From NCBI GenBank assembly GCA_017561265.1, contig JAFZDJ010000011.1:7921-71920 (forward strand): a stretch of DNA of 64,000 nt. The letters run 5' to 3'. A program made the translations under genes and the position numbers. Position 1 is the stretch's first letter, and the number at the start of each line of letters is the position of its first letter. This stretch comes from Bacteroidales bacterium (GTDB taxonomy: Bacteria; Bacteroidota; Bacteroidia; Bacteroidales; UBA932). Shown here one piece after another: positions 17,686 to 26,239 of this stretch. Below the pieces are notes generated by a model, which was not told the origin of the DNA, made no database searches, and saw nothing but the letters and a program-made list of their open reading frames with translations.

Positions 17686-18819
17686 ATGCTTGAACGTCAT
17701 GAGGAAATATTCTTCTCTCTTCTGAGAAGTGCCATGTGGGGGACTCCCGCATGCATTCCTTGTGATTTCAAGGATTGGAACAATCTGTACAGACTGGCTA
17801 AGTCCCAGTCTGTACTTGCTCTTGTAGCAGATGTCATGCTCTCGGATGCAGAGATTGTGGCGAGGATTTCCGGGAAGGCTCAGGAAAAGCTCCGTTCGTT
17901 CATGATGGCGAACATGATGACTGCCGATCGCCTTGATATCCTTGTCGCCGAGACTGCAAGCCGACTGAATGAAGCCGGTATCCGCCCGGTACTTCTTAAA
18001 GGACAGGGACTTGCATCCTATTATCCTTCTCCGGGTCTGCGCCAGTGCGGAGATATAGATCTATACGTCGGCAAGAATGATTACCGCAGGTCGTATGATG
18101 TTCTGAAGCCTCTTGCTTCTCAGATTGATGATGTCCGCAAGCTTGAAATAGGCATCCATTTCGATGTCAATATCGCAGGACTGGATGTCGAGGTGCACAG
18201 ATTCACGGAAACCTTCCCTACAAGGCGTCTTGACCGTATATATCAGGCTGCTTCAGACAGGGGAATGACGGAGGATACTGTACCGATGAGCTTCAACGGA
18301 GTCGAAGTAGATACTCCTGCCGATGTGTTCAATGCTTTCTATGTATTCAGCCACATGTTCCGCCATTTCCTTTATGAAGGCGTGGGTATCAGACAGTTAT
18401 GTGACTGGATGATGCTTCTTCACAAGCGTCGTGACCATATCGACACCGAGGCCTTGCGCGAACTGGTAGTGTCTATGGATCTGTTGAGACCATGGCAGAC
18501 TTTCGGATGCCTTCTTGTCGATCTCATGGGCTTGCCAGCTGAAGAATTCCCTCTTTATGATCCGAAGTATTCCGGTCTTGTGGACAAGGTGGCGAAGAGG
18601 ATTCTTGATGAAGGCAACTTCGGTAAGAAGAGGAATATCTTCAAGAACAAGGGAGAGAGCTACGTCATCAATAAGGCCCGCTCGTTCTTCAGCCATTTCG
18701 TGAGGGTCTACGAGCTGTTTTCGATATTCCCGAAGCATGCATTCCGTCAGCTGTGGCATACTTTGGCTGAGTCCATGAAAAGAGTCCGGATGGATATGAA
18801 GAATTTGCTATATTTGTAA
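17686..18819 (+). CDS. NTP_transf_5-type putative nucleotidyltransferase
   Basis: A 377-residue protein resembling the uncharacterised nucleotidyltransferase family NTP_transf_5. The core is IRPVLLKGQGLASYYPSPG followed by LRQCGDIDLYV, where the Asp-x-Asp pair matches nucleotidyltransferase metal ligands. A later helical part has HMFRHFLYEGVGIRQLCDW, also common in the family. Homologues often sit beside PqqD-like, HprK-like and ABC transporter genes, as in lasso-peptide-type clusters; here those partners lie at 59153-63684. It follows the aminotransferase gene by 3 bases. The target is unknown. Confidence 0.8.
   Translation: MLERHEEIFFSLLRSAMWGTPACIPCDFKDWNNLYRLAKSQSVLALVADVMLSDAEIVARISGKAQEKLRSFMMANMMTADRLDILVAETASRLNEAGIRPVLLKGQGLASYYPSPGLRQCGDIDLYVGKNDYRRSYDVLKPLASQIDDVRKLEIGIHFDVNIAGLDVEVHRFTETFPTRRLDRIYQAASDRGMTEDTVPMSFNGVEVDTPADVFNAFYVFSHMFRHFLYEGVGIRQLCDWMMLLHKRRDHIDTEALRELVVSMDLLRPWQTFGCLLVDLMGLPAEEFPLYDPKYSGLVDKVAKRILDEGNFGKKRNIFKNKGESYVINKARSFFSHFVRVYELFSIFPKHAFRQLWHTLAESMKRVRMDMKNLLYL
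18809..18816 (+). promoter_or_regulatory. Candidate -7 element (TATATTTG) before the sensor-trkH operon
   Basis: TATATTTG fits TAnnTTTG and lies in the last codons of the preceding gene, 26 bases before the ATG at 18843. No good TTTG is visible about 19 bases upstream, so support is modest. The same TTTGCTATATTTGTAA stretch recurs before the gene at 59489. Confidence 0.35.
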
Positions 18820-18842
18820 ATTGTATAAAACCGCTTTGTGAA

Positions 18843-19661
18843 ATGAAGAAGAAGCTTTTCTATAGTCTTGGATCCCTTGCCATGATCCTGCTGCTTTCCG
18901 GAGTGATCTCCATCATAGAGTACCGCAGGATGAGTGACTATGTCTCTGAACTGATTGCATCAAATATAAAGAGCATCAACCTTTCGCAGAAACTTGCCGA
19001 TCTTACTCAGGAGTACAATGAGCAGATGCTTGCTGTCGTGGTGCAGAACGATATCTCGATGATGCCTGATTTCAATCTGGAGCACTTCAATGCCCAGTCG
19101 GATTCGCTCAGAAATTCCTTCACGTCAGCCAGGATGCTGCCGAAGGTGGATTCTGTCGTGGCTTCATTCGATGCATTCATGAAGACTTCTCTCAACTTCG
19201 ATGAGATCTTCCTCGCGGACAATGTCAATACCGGAGAATGGTTCTTCGGAAGTCTCCAGCCGCGATATATCAAGCTTCGTACTGACCTCGCCTCGCTCAA
19301 TGAGGTCATACATGAAGAGCTCATGCGCAATTCTGCTGATTTCGATGCTGGATTCTATCGAAGCATCATTCCTGGAGTGGTTTCTGTCGGAGCCGGTCTT
19401 CTTCTCATCATGCTCCTTCTCTATTTCACGATGGTGTATTATGTCAAGCCGATCTGCAGGATGTCTGACGGTATTGACAGTTACAGGCTTTCCGGAAGGC
19501 GACATGTATATGAATTCGATGGCGACGACCAGCTCGCAAACATAAATACGGGAATAACAGAGCTCATTGAAGAGAACGTCGAGTATAAGAAAAGGATCAA
19601 GAATCTCAGAGATGAGCGTGAACGGCTAATGCAGACAATTTCGGACGTTTCGGCTGAATGA
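18843..19661 (+). CDS. Membrane sensor-like protein without a kinase domain
   Basis: A 272-residue protein with one membrane helix at about residues 6-25, a helical extracytoplasmic domain (about 27-172), a second helix at about 175-200, a HAMP-like stretch (VKPICRMSDGIDSYRLSG) and a C-terminal charged coiled coil. This is the sensory half of a histidine kinase or chemoreceptor. It stops at LMQTISDVSAE, about where a histidine kinase H-box would begin, and the 4-base overlap with trkH leaves no room for one. It may be a degenerate kinase or a dedicated signalling partner. I recognise no named family. Confidence 0.7.
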   Translation: MKKKLFYSLGSLAMILLLSGVISIIEYRRMSDYVSELIASNIKSINLSQKLADLTQEYNEQMLAVVVQNDISMMPDFNLEHFNAQSDSLRNSFTSARMLPKVDSVVASFDAFMKTSLNFDEIFLADNVNTGEWFFGSLQPRYIKLRTDLASLNEVIHEELMRNSADFDAGFYRSIIPGVVSVGAGLLLIMLLLYFTMVYYVKPICRMSDGIDSYRLSGRRHVYEFDGDDQLANINTGITELIEENVEYKKRIKNLRDERERLMQTISDVSAE

Positions 19662-21112
19662 TGAACATCAAGGCAATATCGACCAATGTAGGAAAGGCGC
19701 TGCTGGTAAGTGCCCTTTTCATGTTCCTGTCGATGATCGTATCGGTCATCTACGGGCGTGATGATGCATTCGGTCCTTTGCTGATCAGTTTCATCATCAC
19801 CCTTATAGTCGGTGGTTTTCCATTCATCTTCGTCCGGGGACGCCAGCCTCTTTCAATGAAGGACGGAGTCATGACCATTGTCCTCTCATGGGTGTTGTCA
19901 TTCATATTCGGAATGTTGCCATATGTCCTTTATGGCGGTGAGTTTACTCTTGTAAATGCTTGGTTTGAAAGCGTTTCAGGATTCACGACGACCGGATCTA
20001 CCATATTGAACGACATCGAGGCTCTGCCGAAGAGCCTTCTTTTCTGGAGATCTTCCACTCATTACATCGGAGGACTGGGAGTCGTGGTATTCCTCCTTCT
20101 GGTCATACCTCAGGCCAGCCCATATCGTCTGAAGCTTACAAACATGGAGATGTCGTCGCTTTCAAAAGACGGCTATCGATATAAGTCTTCCAAGGTAGTG
20201 CAGGTGATCACGATTGTGTACGTCTCCCTTACGGCCGCTGCGTTTCTCTGTCTATGGGCTGCTGGAATGCCTCTTTTCGATTCTGTGAATCATGCCTTCA
20301 GCATAGCGGCGACGGGAGGATTCAGTACCAGGAATCTTTCGGTCGGAGCATTTGATTCGGATCTGATAAATCTTATAGTGCTTTTCTTCATGGCTGTCTG
20401 CGCCATGCATTTCGGACTCATATATGCCGTCTTTGCCACAGGTTCTCTGAAGCCGATGAAGAATTCAGTAGTCAAGTACTATTTCGGTTCCATCATCGTC
20501 ATGACAGTGATAATCGCATTTTCACTTGTCAGCGAAGGCGGATACACCTCAGCAGGAAGGGCGTTCATGGATTCGGCGTTTACAGTCGTCAGCTATATGT
20601 CTACGGCAGGATTTGCTATCTGTGATAATTCCGTATGGCCTTGGCTTGCGGGTGTTGTCCTTCTGTTTGCGTCATTCCAGTGCGGTTGTGCCGGCTCTAC
20701 CACAGGCGGTATCAAGGTGGACAGGATCCTGATCGCATTCAAGGCATTTTCCAATGAGATCAAGCATAGGCTTCACCCGGCATCGGTTTCGCATGCCAGA
20801 TTGAGCGGACATCATCTTGCGGACAGTGCAGTCAATGCGGTCATGATGTATATAGTTATGTATTTTCTCGTGATCTTCATTTCCATAATTGCAGTGATGA
20901 TATGTGGCTGCGGGGCTACTGAGGCTGTTTCCGGCGTCATTGCCTCTGTAGGAAGTGTCGGTCCTGGTCTTGGTGAACTCGGAAGCCTTGATAACTATTC
21001 TATGCAGCCGGCAGTCGCGAAGTTCATTTTCACGATCGATATGTTCCTTGGACGTGTCGAGATATATCCGGTGCTGATTGCCGTTTCCATGTTATTCAGG
21101 AGGGGTAAGTGA
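19658..21112 (+). CDS. trkH: TrkH-family potassium uptake channel subunit
   Basis: A 484-residue inner-membrane K+ transporter subunit with four M1-P-M2 repeats. Pore-loop signatures are visible as SVSGFTTTGSTILNDIEALP followed by WRSSTHYIGGLGVVVF, IAATGGFSTRNLSVGAFDS, FTVVSYMSTAGFAICDNS and the last repeat with VIASVGSVGPGLGELGSL. The gene overlaps the sensor-like gene by 4 bases (the start may be 19658 or 19661) and the helicase start by 1 base. TrkH normally needs the cytoplasmic gating subunit TrkA; no trkA is in the window. Confidence 0.95.
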   Translation: MMNIKAISTNVGKALLVSALFMFLSMIVSVIYGRDDAFGPLLISFIITLIVGGFPFIFVRGRQPLSMKDGVMTIVLSWVLSFIFGMLPYVLYGGEFTLVNAWFESVSGFTTTGSTILNDIEALPKSLLFWRSSTHYIGGLGVVVFLLLVIPQASPYRLKLTNMEMSSLSKDGYRYKSSKVVQVITIVYVSLTAAAFLCLWAAGMPLFDSVNHAFSIAATGGFSTRNLSVGAFDSDLINLIVLFFMAVCAMHFGLIYAVFATGSLKPMKNSVVKYYFGSIIVMTVIIAFSLVSEGGYTSAGRAFMDSAFTVVSYMSTAGFAICDNSVWPWLAGVVLLFASFQCGCAGSTTGGIKVDRILIAFKAFSNEIKHRLHPASVSHARLSGHHLADSAVNAVMMYIVMYFLVIFISIIAVMICGCGATEAVSGVIASVGSVGPGLGELGSLDNYSMQPAVAKFIFTIDMFLGRVEIYPVLIAVSMLFRRGK

Positions 21113-22557
21113 TGGGACGTGCGGATTTTCTCTACAAGGGCTTCAAGTCCAGGCTTCCTTTCGATCCGACTCCATGTCAGGACAATCTTCTCAAGGAACT
21201 GTCAGATTTCATCAGCAGTGATGACAGCGATATCTTCGTCGTCAACGGCTATGCAGGTACAGGTAAGACGACGGCTATAGCTTCTGTCATTTCGGTGATG
21301 AAGGAATATCAGACCAAATGTGTGCTTCTGGCTCCTACAGGCCGTGCTGCCAAGGTCTTGTCTTCATATGCCGGTCAACCTGCCTTTACTATCCATAAGC
21401 ATATATATCGTCAGAAATCGTTCGGAGGCGACGGTTTCGGACAGTTCAGCCTTGCTCCCAATAAGGATAAGGAAGCCCTGTTCATAGTTGATGAGGTATC
21501 GCTGATAGGAATAGATGCTGGTCAGCAGCAGTCGACGGCGGCCTTCGGTTCGGGAAATCTTCTGGAAGACCTGATCTCGTTCGTGAGGGCAGGAACGGAA
21601 TGCAAGGTTATCCTGATAGGGGATTCGGCTCAGCTTCCTCCGATAGGCCTTGAGGCAAGTCCGGCTCTGCTTCCGGAATATATGAAGATGATGGGAGGTG
21701 TGAGGTTTGCGGAACTTTCCACTGTAGTGCGCCAGCAGCATGAGTCTGGAATCCTCTATAATGCCACGATGATACGCCAGCTTCAGTCGGATCTGGAATA
21801 TGGTCCCGGGGTGATGGATATCGGTGATCTTTGTCTGGAGACTGAAGGTTTTGATGACATTGAAAGAATAGGGGGAGGGGATCTTATAGAGAAGATTTCT
21901 GATGCCTATGCTTCTTATGGTGAGGATGCTACGATAATTCTCTGCCGCTCGAACAAGCGTGCTGTAAAATATAATATGGGAGTCCGTTCTACGGTTCAGT
22001 TCAAGGAGGAGAGGCTTGTGCGTGACGATAAGCTGATGATTGTCAAGAACTGCTATCAGTTTCTGGAAGGTATCGAGGGAATGGATTATATTGCCAACGG
22101 TGATATTGCGAAGCTGCAGAAGATCTCGAAATTTGAAGAAAGGTACGGACTTCATTTTGCCGAAGCGCGCATTTCCTTCCCTGACTATGATGATCAGGAG
22201 ATTACTGCGAAGGTGATTCTTGATACCCTTGATTCCGAGAGTGCTTCGCTTACATATGAGCAGTCGAACATGCTGTATCAGGGAGTGAACGAGGATTATG
22301 CCCATCTCACTACCAAGAAGAAGAGATATGAGGCCGTGCGGGAGGACAAGTATTTCAATGCTTTGCAGCTGAAGTATGCCAATGCGATTACATGCCATAA
22401 GTCTCAGGGAGGCCAGTGGAGATGTGTCTTCATCGACAATCCTTTCTGGCAGGAGAATCTGACTGTTGATGATCTGAAGTGGCTTTATACGGCTATGACA
22501 CGTGCGACGGAGAAGGTCTATCTGGTCAATTTCAAGGATGAATTATTTATATCGTGA
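21112..22557 (+). CDS. RecD-like ATP-dependent helicase (AAA/UvrD_C_2)
   Basis: A 481-residue superfamily 1 helicase-like ATPase common in Bacteroidota. Walker A is FVVNGYAGTGKTTAIAS, motif Ia VLLAPTGRAAKVL, Walker B ALFIVDEVSLIGI, motif III ILIGDSAQLPPIG, and the C-terminal motif ITCHKSQGGQWRCVFIDNP with WLYTAMTRATEKVYLVNF matches UvrD_C_2/RecD. It lacks the N-terminal part of true RecD. I chose the ATG at 21112; a GTG at 21109 is an alternative. It probably acts on DNA ends or during repair; its place between trkH and a peptidase gene gives no functional hint. Confidence 0.9.
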   Translation: MGRADFLYKGFKSRLPFDPTPCQDNLLKELSDFISSDDSDIFVVNGYAGTGKTTAIASVISVMKEYQTKCVLLAPTGRAAKVLSSYAGQPAFTIHKHIYRQKSFGGDGFGQFSLAPNKDKEALFIVDEVSLIGIDAGQQQSTAAFGSGNLLEDLISFVRAGTECKVILIGDSAQLPPIGLEASPALLPEYMKMMGGVRFAELSTVVRQQHESGILYNATMIRQLQSDLEYGPGVMDIGDLCLETEGFDDIERIGGGDLIEKISDAYASYGEDATIILCRSNKRAVKYNMGVRSTVQFKEERLVRDDKLMIVKNCYQFLEGIEGMDYIANGDIAKLQKISKFEERYGLHFAEARISFPDYDDQEITAKVILDTLDSESASLTYEQSNMLYQGVNEDYAHLTTKKKRYEAVREDKYFNALQLKYANAITCHKSQGGQWRCVFIDNPFWQENLTVDDLKWLYTAMTRATEKVYLVNFKDELFIS

Positions 22558-22559
22558 TT

Positions 22560-24689
22560 ATGAAAAGAATATTGATGGTGATTTTGGCAGGTGTCATGAT
22601 GATATCTGCATTCGCACAGGAATTCAATCCGGTTCCGAGGTCTTGGAAATGGATTGGAAATGAGGAGGTTATCTTCTCGTACAATGGTACCTTTGCGGAT
22701 GATGCTGCTTTTGCTGTGAATGCAAGGACAGGCAGACAGCGTACGGGAGTATCTGCCCCGGCTAAGTTTTCCACATTCCCGTTGAGGCCTGAAGGAGCGG
22801 TAAATCTTACCTTTTCTCCCGATTCTACCAAGCTGGCATTTACGCGCGATAATGACCTTTATGTGGCCGATATAGCAAGCGGTGAAGAAACCCGTCTTAC
22901 CTATGACGGCTCTGATGTCATCCTGAATGGATATGCTTCATGGGTTTATTATGAAGAAATATTTGGTCGCGCATCAAGGTACAGGGCATTCTGGTGGTCT
23001 CCTGACAGTAGGAAGATAGGTTTCTACCGTTTTGACAACTCTCAGGTGCCTATGTTCCCTATATATTCGGCTTTTGCAGATCCGGCTGCTGCGGCTTCGC
23101 AGTCGCAGAGTCCTCGCGTGACTGATCTGTCACTCGGCGGATCGCTCAGCGAGACTCGTTATCCTAAGGCTGGTCAGACCAATCCTCAGGTACGCATCGG
23201 TATTGTGGATCTTACAGACGAATGTGTCGGCTGCCCTATGCGTTGTGAGGATGCGATCACTTGGGCAGATTTCGATCCGACCCTTGACCAGTATTTCGGT
23301 ATTCCGTTCTGGGGTCCGGACAGCAAGGAGTTCTTCATAGCCCGTATGCCTCGTCTTCAGAATACCATCGATCTTTATGCAGTCAACGCAGAGGATGGTT
23401 CGAAACGTCATGTTTATAATGAGACTTACAAGACATGGCTCAATTGGTTTGACGGTGTGGTATTCACTGACAATGGCCTTTACATGGCCCGTGAGTTCGA
23501 GACAGGATGGCAGCAGATCTATTTCCTTTCATACGATGGTCAGACTTTCCGTCGCTTGACTGATGGTCCTAACTGGGATGTTGCTATAGTGCGCGTAGAT
23601 GAAAAGAATGGTGATGTGTACTTCACTGCAAAGCGTGATGCGGTTGCGAAGCAGGCTCTCTATAAGGTAGATAAGAAGGGTGTGATAACAGCTCTTACCG
23701 ATCCTGCGTATAATGCTACAGGCATTACATTCTCTCCGGACGGAAAGTATTTTGTAGCCTCTGTGTCTAATGTCACTGCTCCGACCAAGGTAACGGTATC
23801 CCATACTTCCGGAAAGAAGGCTCCGCTCGTGGTAGCAGATATGCGTGGCAAAGATTATGACGCATCTAAGTATGCATTGGGCGAGCTTGTGTACATGACT
23901 ACTGAAGACGGCTTCAAGCTTCCTGGAATGATCGTCTATCCGAAGGATTTCGATGCCTCTAAGAAATATCCTGTCCATGTGGACATCTATGGCGGTCCGA
24001 ATACGCCTCAGGTACGCGACCGCTGGGTAACTCCGAATGCGTCAAATCAGTGGTATTCAGACAACGGCATAATCCAGATAACAGTGGATCCTCGTGCAGC
24101 CGGTCATAACGGTCGTGAAGGTCTTGATATGATCTATCGCCAGCTTACAGTGTGGGAAGTCAAGGATTTCTGCGCATGGGCTGACTGGCTCAAGGCTCTG
24201 CCTTATGTGGACGGTGACAGGATCGGAGTGGAAGGATTCTCCTTCGGCGGTACCATGACATCGATGCTCCTGATGCAGGCTCCGGACAAGTTCCATTACG
24301 GAATCGCCGGTGGCGGAGTCTATGACTGGGCTCTTTATGATTCTCATTATACAGAGCGCTACATGGACACTCCTCAGAACAATCCGGAGGGATATGAGGT
24401 CTCGAAGGTGCTCAATTATGTTGACGGATATCCTACGAGCTACGATGTCATTTCGAGCGGAGTCGAGAAAACTCCTGTAGAGCCGGTCATGCTCAAGCTG
24501 ACTCACGGAACAGGTGATGACAATGTCCACCACCAGAACACTCTTCAGCTTCTGGATGCAATGCACAAGGCGGGAAAGAAGTTCGACTTCATGATCTACC
24601 CTGACGGCATGCACGGTTACAGAGGCTATCAGGGAGAGCACTTCCAGAACGCCAACAATGAATTCTGGTTGAAGTACCTCAAAAGATAA
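22560..24689 (+). CDS. Dipeptidyl peptidase IV-type S9 serine peptidase
   Basis: A 709-residue exported peptidase releasing X-Pro or X-Ala dipeptides. The start at 22560 gives a clear signal peptide (MKRILMVILAGVMMISAFAQ); an in-frame GTG at 22554 would add two residues. An N-terminal beta-propeller (DPPIV_N) with SWVYYEEIFGR precedes a C-terminal alpha/beta hydrolase domain (KYPVHVDIYGGPNTPQVRDR). The catalytic triad is the serine in GVEGFSFGGTMTS (usually GWSYGG), the aspartate in TGDDNVHHQN and the histidine in PDGMHGYRG. Last gene of the overlapping run; the MITE-like element follows. Confidence 0.95.
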   Translation: MKRILMVILAGVMMISAFAQEFNPVPRSWKWIGNEEVIFSYNGTFADDAAFAVNARTGRQRTGVSAPAKFSTFPLRPEGAVNLTFSPDSTKLAFTRDNDLYVADIASGEETRLTYDGSDVILNGYASWVYYEEIFGRASRYRAFWWSPDSRKIGFYRFDNSQVPMFPIYSAFADPAAAASQSQSPRVTDLSLGGSLSETRYPKAGQTNPQVRIGIVDLTDECVGCPMRCEDAITWADFDPTLDQYFGIPFWGPDSKEFFIARMPRLQNTIDLYAVNAEDGSKRHVYNETYKTWLNWFDGVVFTDNGLYMAREFETGWQQIYFLSYDGQTFRRLTDGPNWDVAIVRVDEKNGDVYFTAKRDAVAKQALYKVDKKGVITALTDPAYNATGITFSPDGKYFVASVSNVTAPTKVTVSHTSGKKAPLVVADMRGKDYDASKYALGELVYMTTEDGFKLPGMIVYPKDFDASKKYPVHVDIYGGPNTPQVRDRWVTPNASNQWYSDNGIIQITVDPRAAGHNGREGLDMIYRQLTVWEVKDFCAWADWLKALPYVDGDRIGVEGFSFGGTMTSMLLMQAPDKFHYGIAGGGVYDWALYDSHYTERYMDTPQNNPEGYEVSKVLNYVDGYPTSYDVISSGVEKTPVEPVMLKLTHGTGDDNVHHQNTLQLLDAMHKAGKKFDFMIYPDGMHGYRGYQGEHFQNANNEFWLKYLKR

Positions 24690-24706
24690 TAATGGCCTGA
24701 TATAAC

Positions 24707-24850
24707 AGAACTTCCGGGCATATAGTAAGTTTGGCTTGGTTCCGCCGGAACAAGTTCCGGCTCCATCCCTCCCAGCAAAGCTGGGCCCCTCCCTCTTACG
24801 AGGCCGAGGGTGGCCACGCCAGCCAAACTTACTATATGCCCGGAAGTTCT
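24707..24850. repeat. 144-bp MITE-like element with 30-bp perfect inverted termini
   Basis: Left arm 24707-24736 and right arm 24821-24850 are exact reverse complements over 30 bases. The interior holds three perfect small hairpins: 24745-24760 (7-bp stem, AA loop), 24771-24785 (6-bp stem, AAA loop) and 24792-24803 (4-bp stem). As RNA it would fold into a closed stem with three arms on either strand. No transposase and no obvious target duplication flank it. It fills the gap between two convergent genes and could be a mobile palindromic repeat, a structured RNA or a bidirectional terminator. The rest of the 199-base gap shows nothing. Confidence 0.85.
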
Positions 24851-24888
24851 ATGAAGTGATGCATCCGGTTGTTGCAGGATTTAAAGAC

Positions 24889-26220
24889 TTATCTGCGGCG
24901 TCTCATGGCACCCTTCATCATGTTGCCCATATTGGCACCCATGACAGTCTTCATCATCTTGCGGGTACCTTCGAACTGCTTCAGAAGCTTGTTTACTTCG
25001 ACAATCGATGTGCCGGAACCGTCAGCGATCCTCTTGCGACGGCTTCCGTTGATGCAGTCAGGATGCTCACGCTCGTATGGAGTCATGGAAAGGATGATGG
25101 CCTCGATTCCCTTGAATGAATCATTGTCCATATCTACATCCTTGAGAGCCTTGCCCATACCTGGAATCATTGAAGCAAGATCCTTGATGTTACCCATCTT
25201 CTTGATCTGCTGGATCTGCTGGTAGAAGTCCCAGAGAGTGAACTGATCCTTGGCGAGCTTCTTCTTCAGCTCACGTGCCTGAGCCTCGTCAAACTGCTCC
25301 TGAGCCTTCTCCACGAGGGAAACGACGTCTCCCATGCCGAGGATTCGGTCTGCGATACGTGCAGGATGGAATACGTCGAGAGCCTCCATCTTCTCGCCCA
25401 TGCTGACGAACTTGATAGGCTTGCCGACAACTGCCTTGATCGAGAGTGCCGCACCACCACGGGTGTCACCATCCATCTTGGTCAGTACCACTCCGTCGAA
25501 GTCGAGCCTGTCGTTGAATGCCTTTGCTGTCTCAACGGCATCCTGACCGGTCATGGCATCCACAACGAAGAGAGTCTCTGTAGGCTGGATAGCCGAATGG
25601 AGAGCTGAGATCTCGTCCATGAGCTCCTGATCTACTGCAAGACGTCCGGCGGTATCGACGATCACAACAGAATATCCCTCTGCCTTGGCCTTCCTGATGG
25701 CGTTCTGAGCGATCTGGATAGGATCCTTTACGCCTTCCTCTGAATAAACCTCCACACCGATCTGCTCTCCGAGCACCTTCAGCTGGTCGATCGCTGCTGG
25801 ACGGAAATAGTCGCAGGCCGCAAGGAGAACCTTCATTCCTCTCTTGCTCTTGATGTTGAGGGCGAGCTTGCCTGAGAATGTTGTCTTACCCGAACCGTTA
25901 AGACCGGCTACGAGTACTACGGCAGGGGAACCCTTGATGTTGATATCGGATGCGTTGCTGCCCATCAGAGCCGCGAGCTCGTCATGAACGATCTTCACGA
26001 TCATCTGCTGTGGCTTCACGGCTGTGAGTACGTTCTGACCGATGGCCTTCTTCTTTACGTCATCGCAGAACTGTTTTGCGATCTTGTAGCTCACGTCGGC
26101 ATCCAGAAGGGCACGACGGATGTCCTTCATCGCTTCCGAGATGTTTACCTCGGTAATCTTTCCTTCGCCTTTGAGGATCTTGAACGACCTCTCCAGTCTT
26201 TCACTTAAATTTTCGAACAT
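24889..26220 (-). CDS. ffh: Signal recognition particle GTPase Ffh
   Basis: A 443-residue SRP54 protein that binds signal peptides and 4.5S RNA to target membrane proteins. The N domain starts MFENLSERLERSFKILKGEG. The G domain has the P-loop VAGLNGSGKTTFSGKLALN, DTAGR (G3) and LTKMDGDTRGGAAL. The methionine-rich M domain ends with KMMKTVMGANMGNMMKGAM and RRRR. Length is normal. The start is 19 bases after the lysA stop on the same strand, so the two are probably co-transcribed. Confidence 0.97.
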   Translation of the reverse strand: MFENLSERLERSFKILKGEGKITEVNISEAMKDIRRALLDADVSYKIAKQFCDDVKKKAIGQNVLTAVKPQQMIVKIVHDELAALMGSNASDINIKGSPAVVLVAGLNGSGKTTFSGKLALNIKSKRGMKVLLAACDYFRPAAIDQLKVLGEQIGVEVYSEEGVKDPIQIAQNAIRKAKAEGYSVVIVDTAGRLAVDQELMDEISALHSAIQPTETLFVVDAMTGQDAVETAKAFNDRLDFDGVVLTKMDGDTRGGAALSIKAVVGKPIKFVSMGEKMEALDVFHPARIADRILGMGDVVSLVEKAQEQFDEAQARELKKKLAKDQFTLWDFYQQIQQIKKMGNIKDLASMIPGMGKALKDVDMDNDSFKGIEAIILSMTPYEREHPDCINGSRRKRIADGSGTSIVEVNKLLKQFEGTRKMMKTVMGANMGNMMKGAMRRRR

Positions 26221-26239
26221 ATTATATTTCTTTTATTTT

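Noticed and set aside
24629..24826. Minus-strand 65-codon frame in the inverted-repeat element
   Set aside because: It runs through the inverted repeat and its low-complexity interior and into the peptidase gene; the sequence reflects the hairpins, not a protein.
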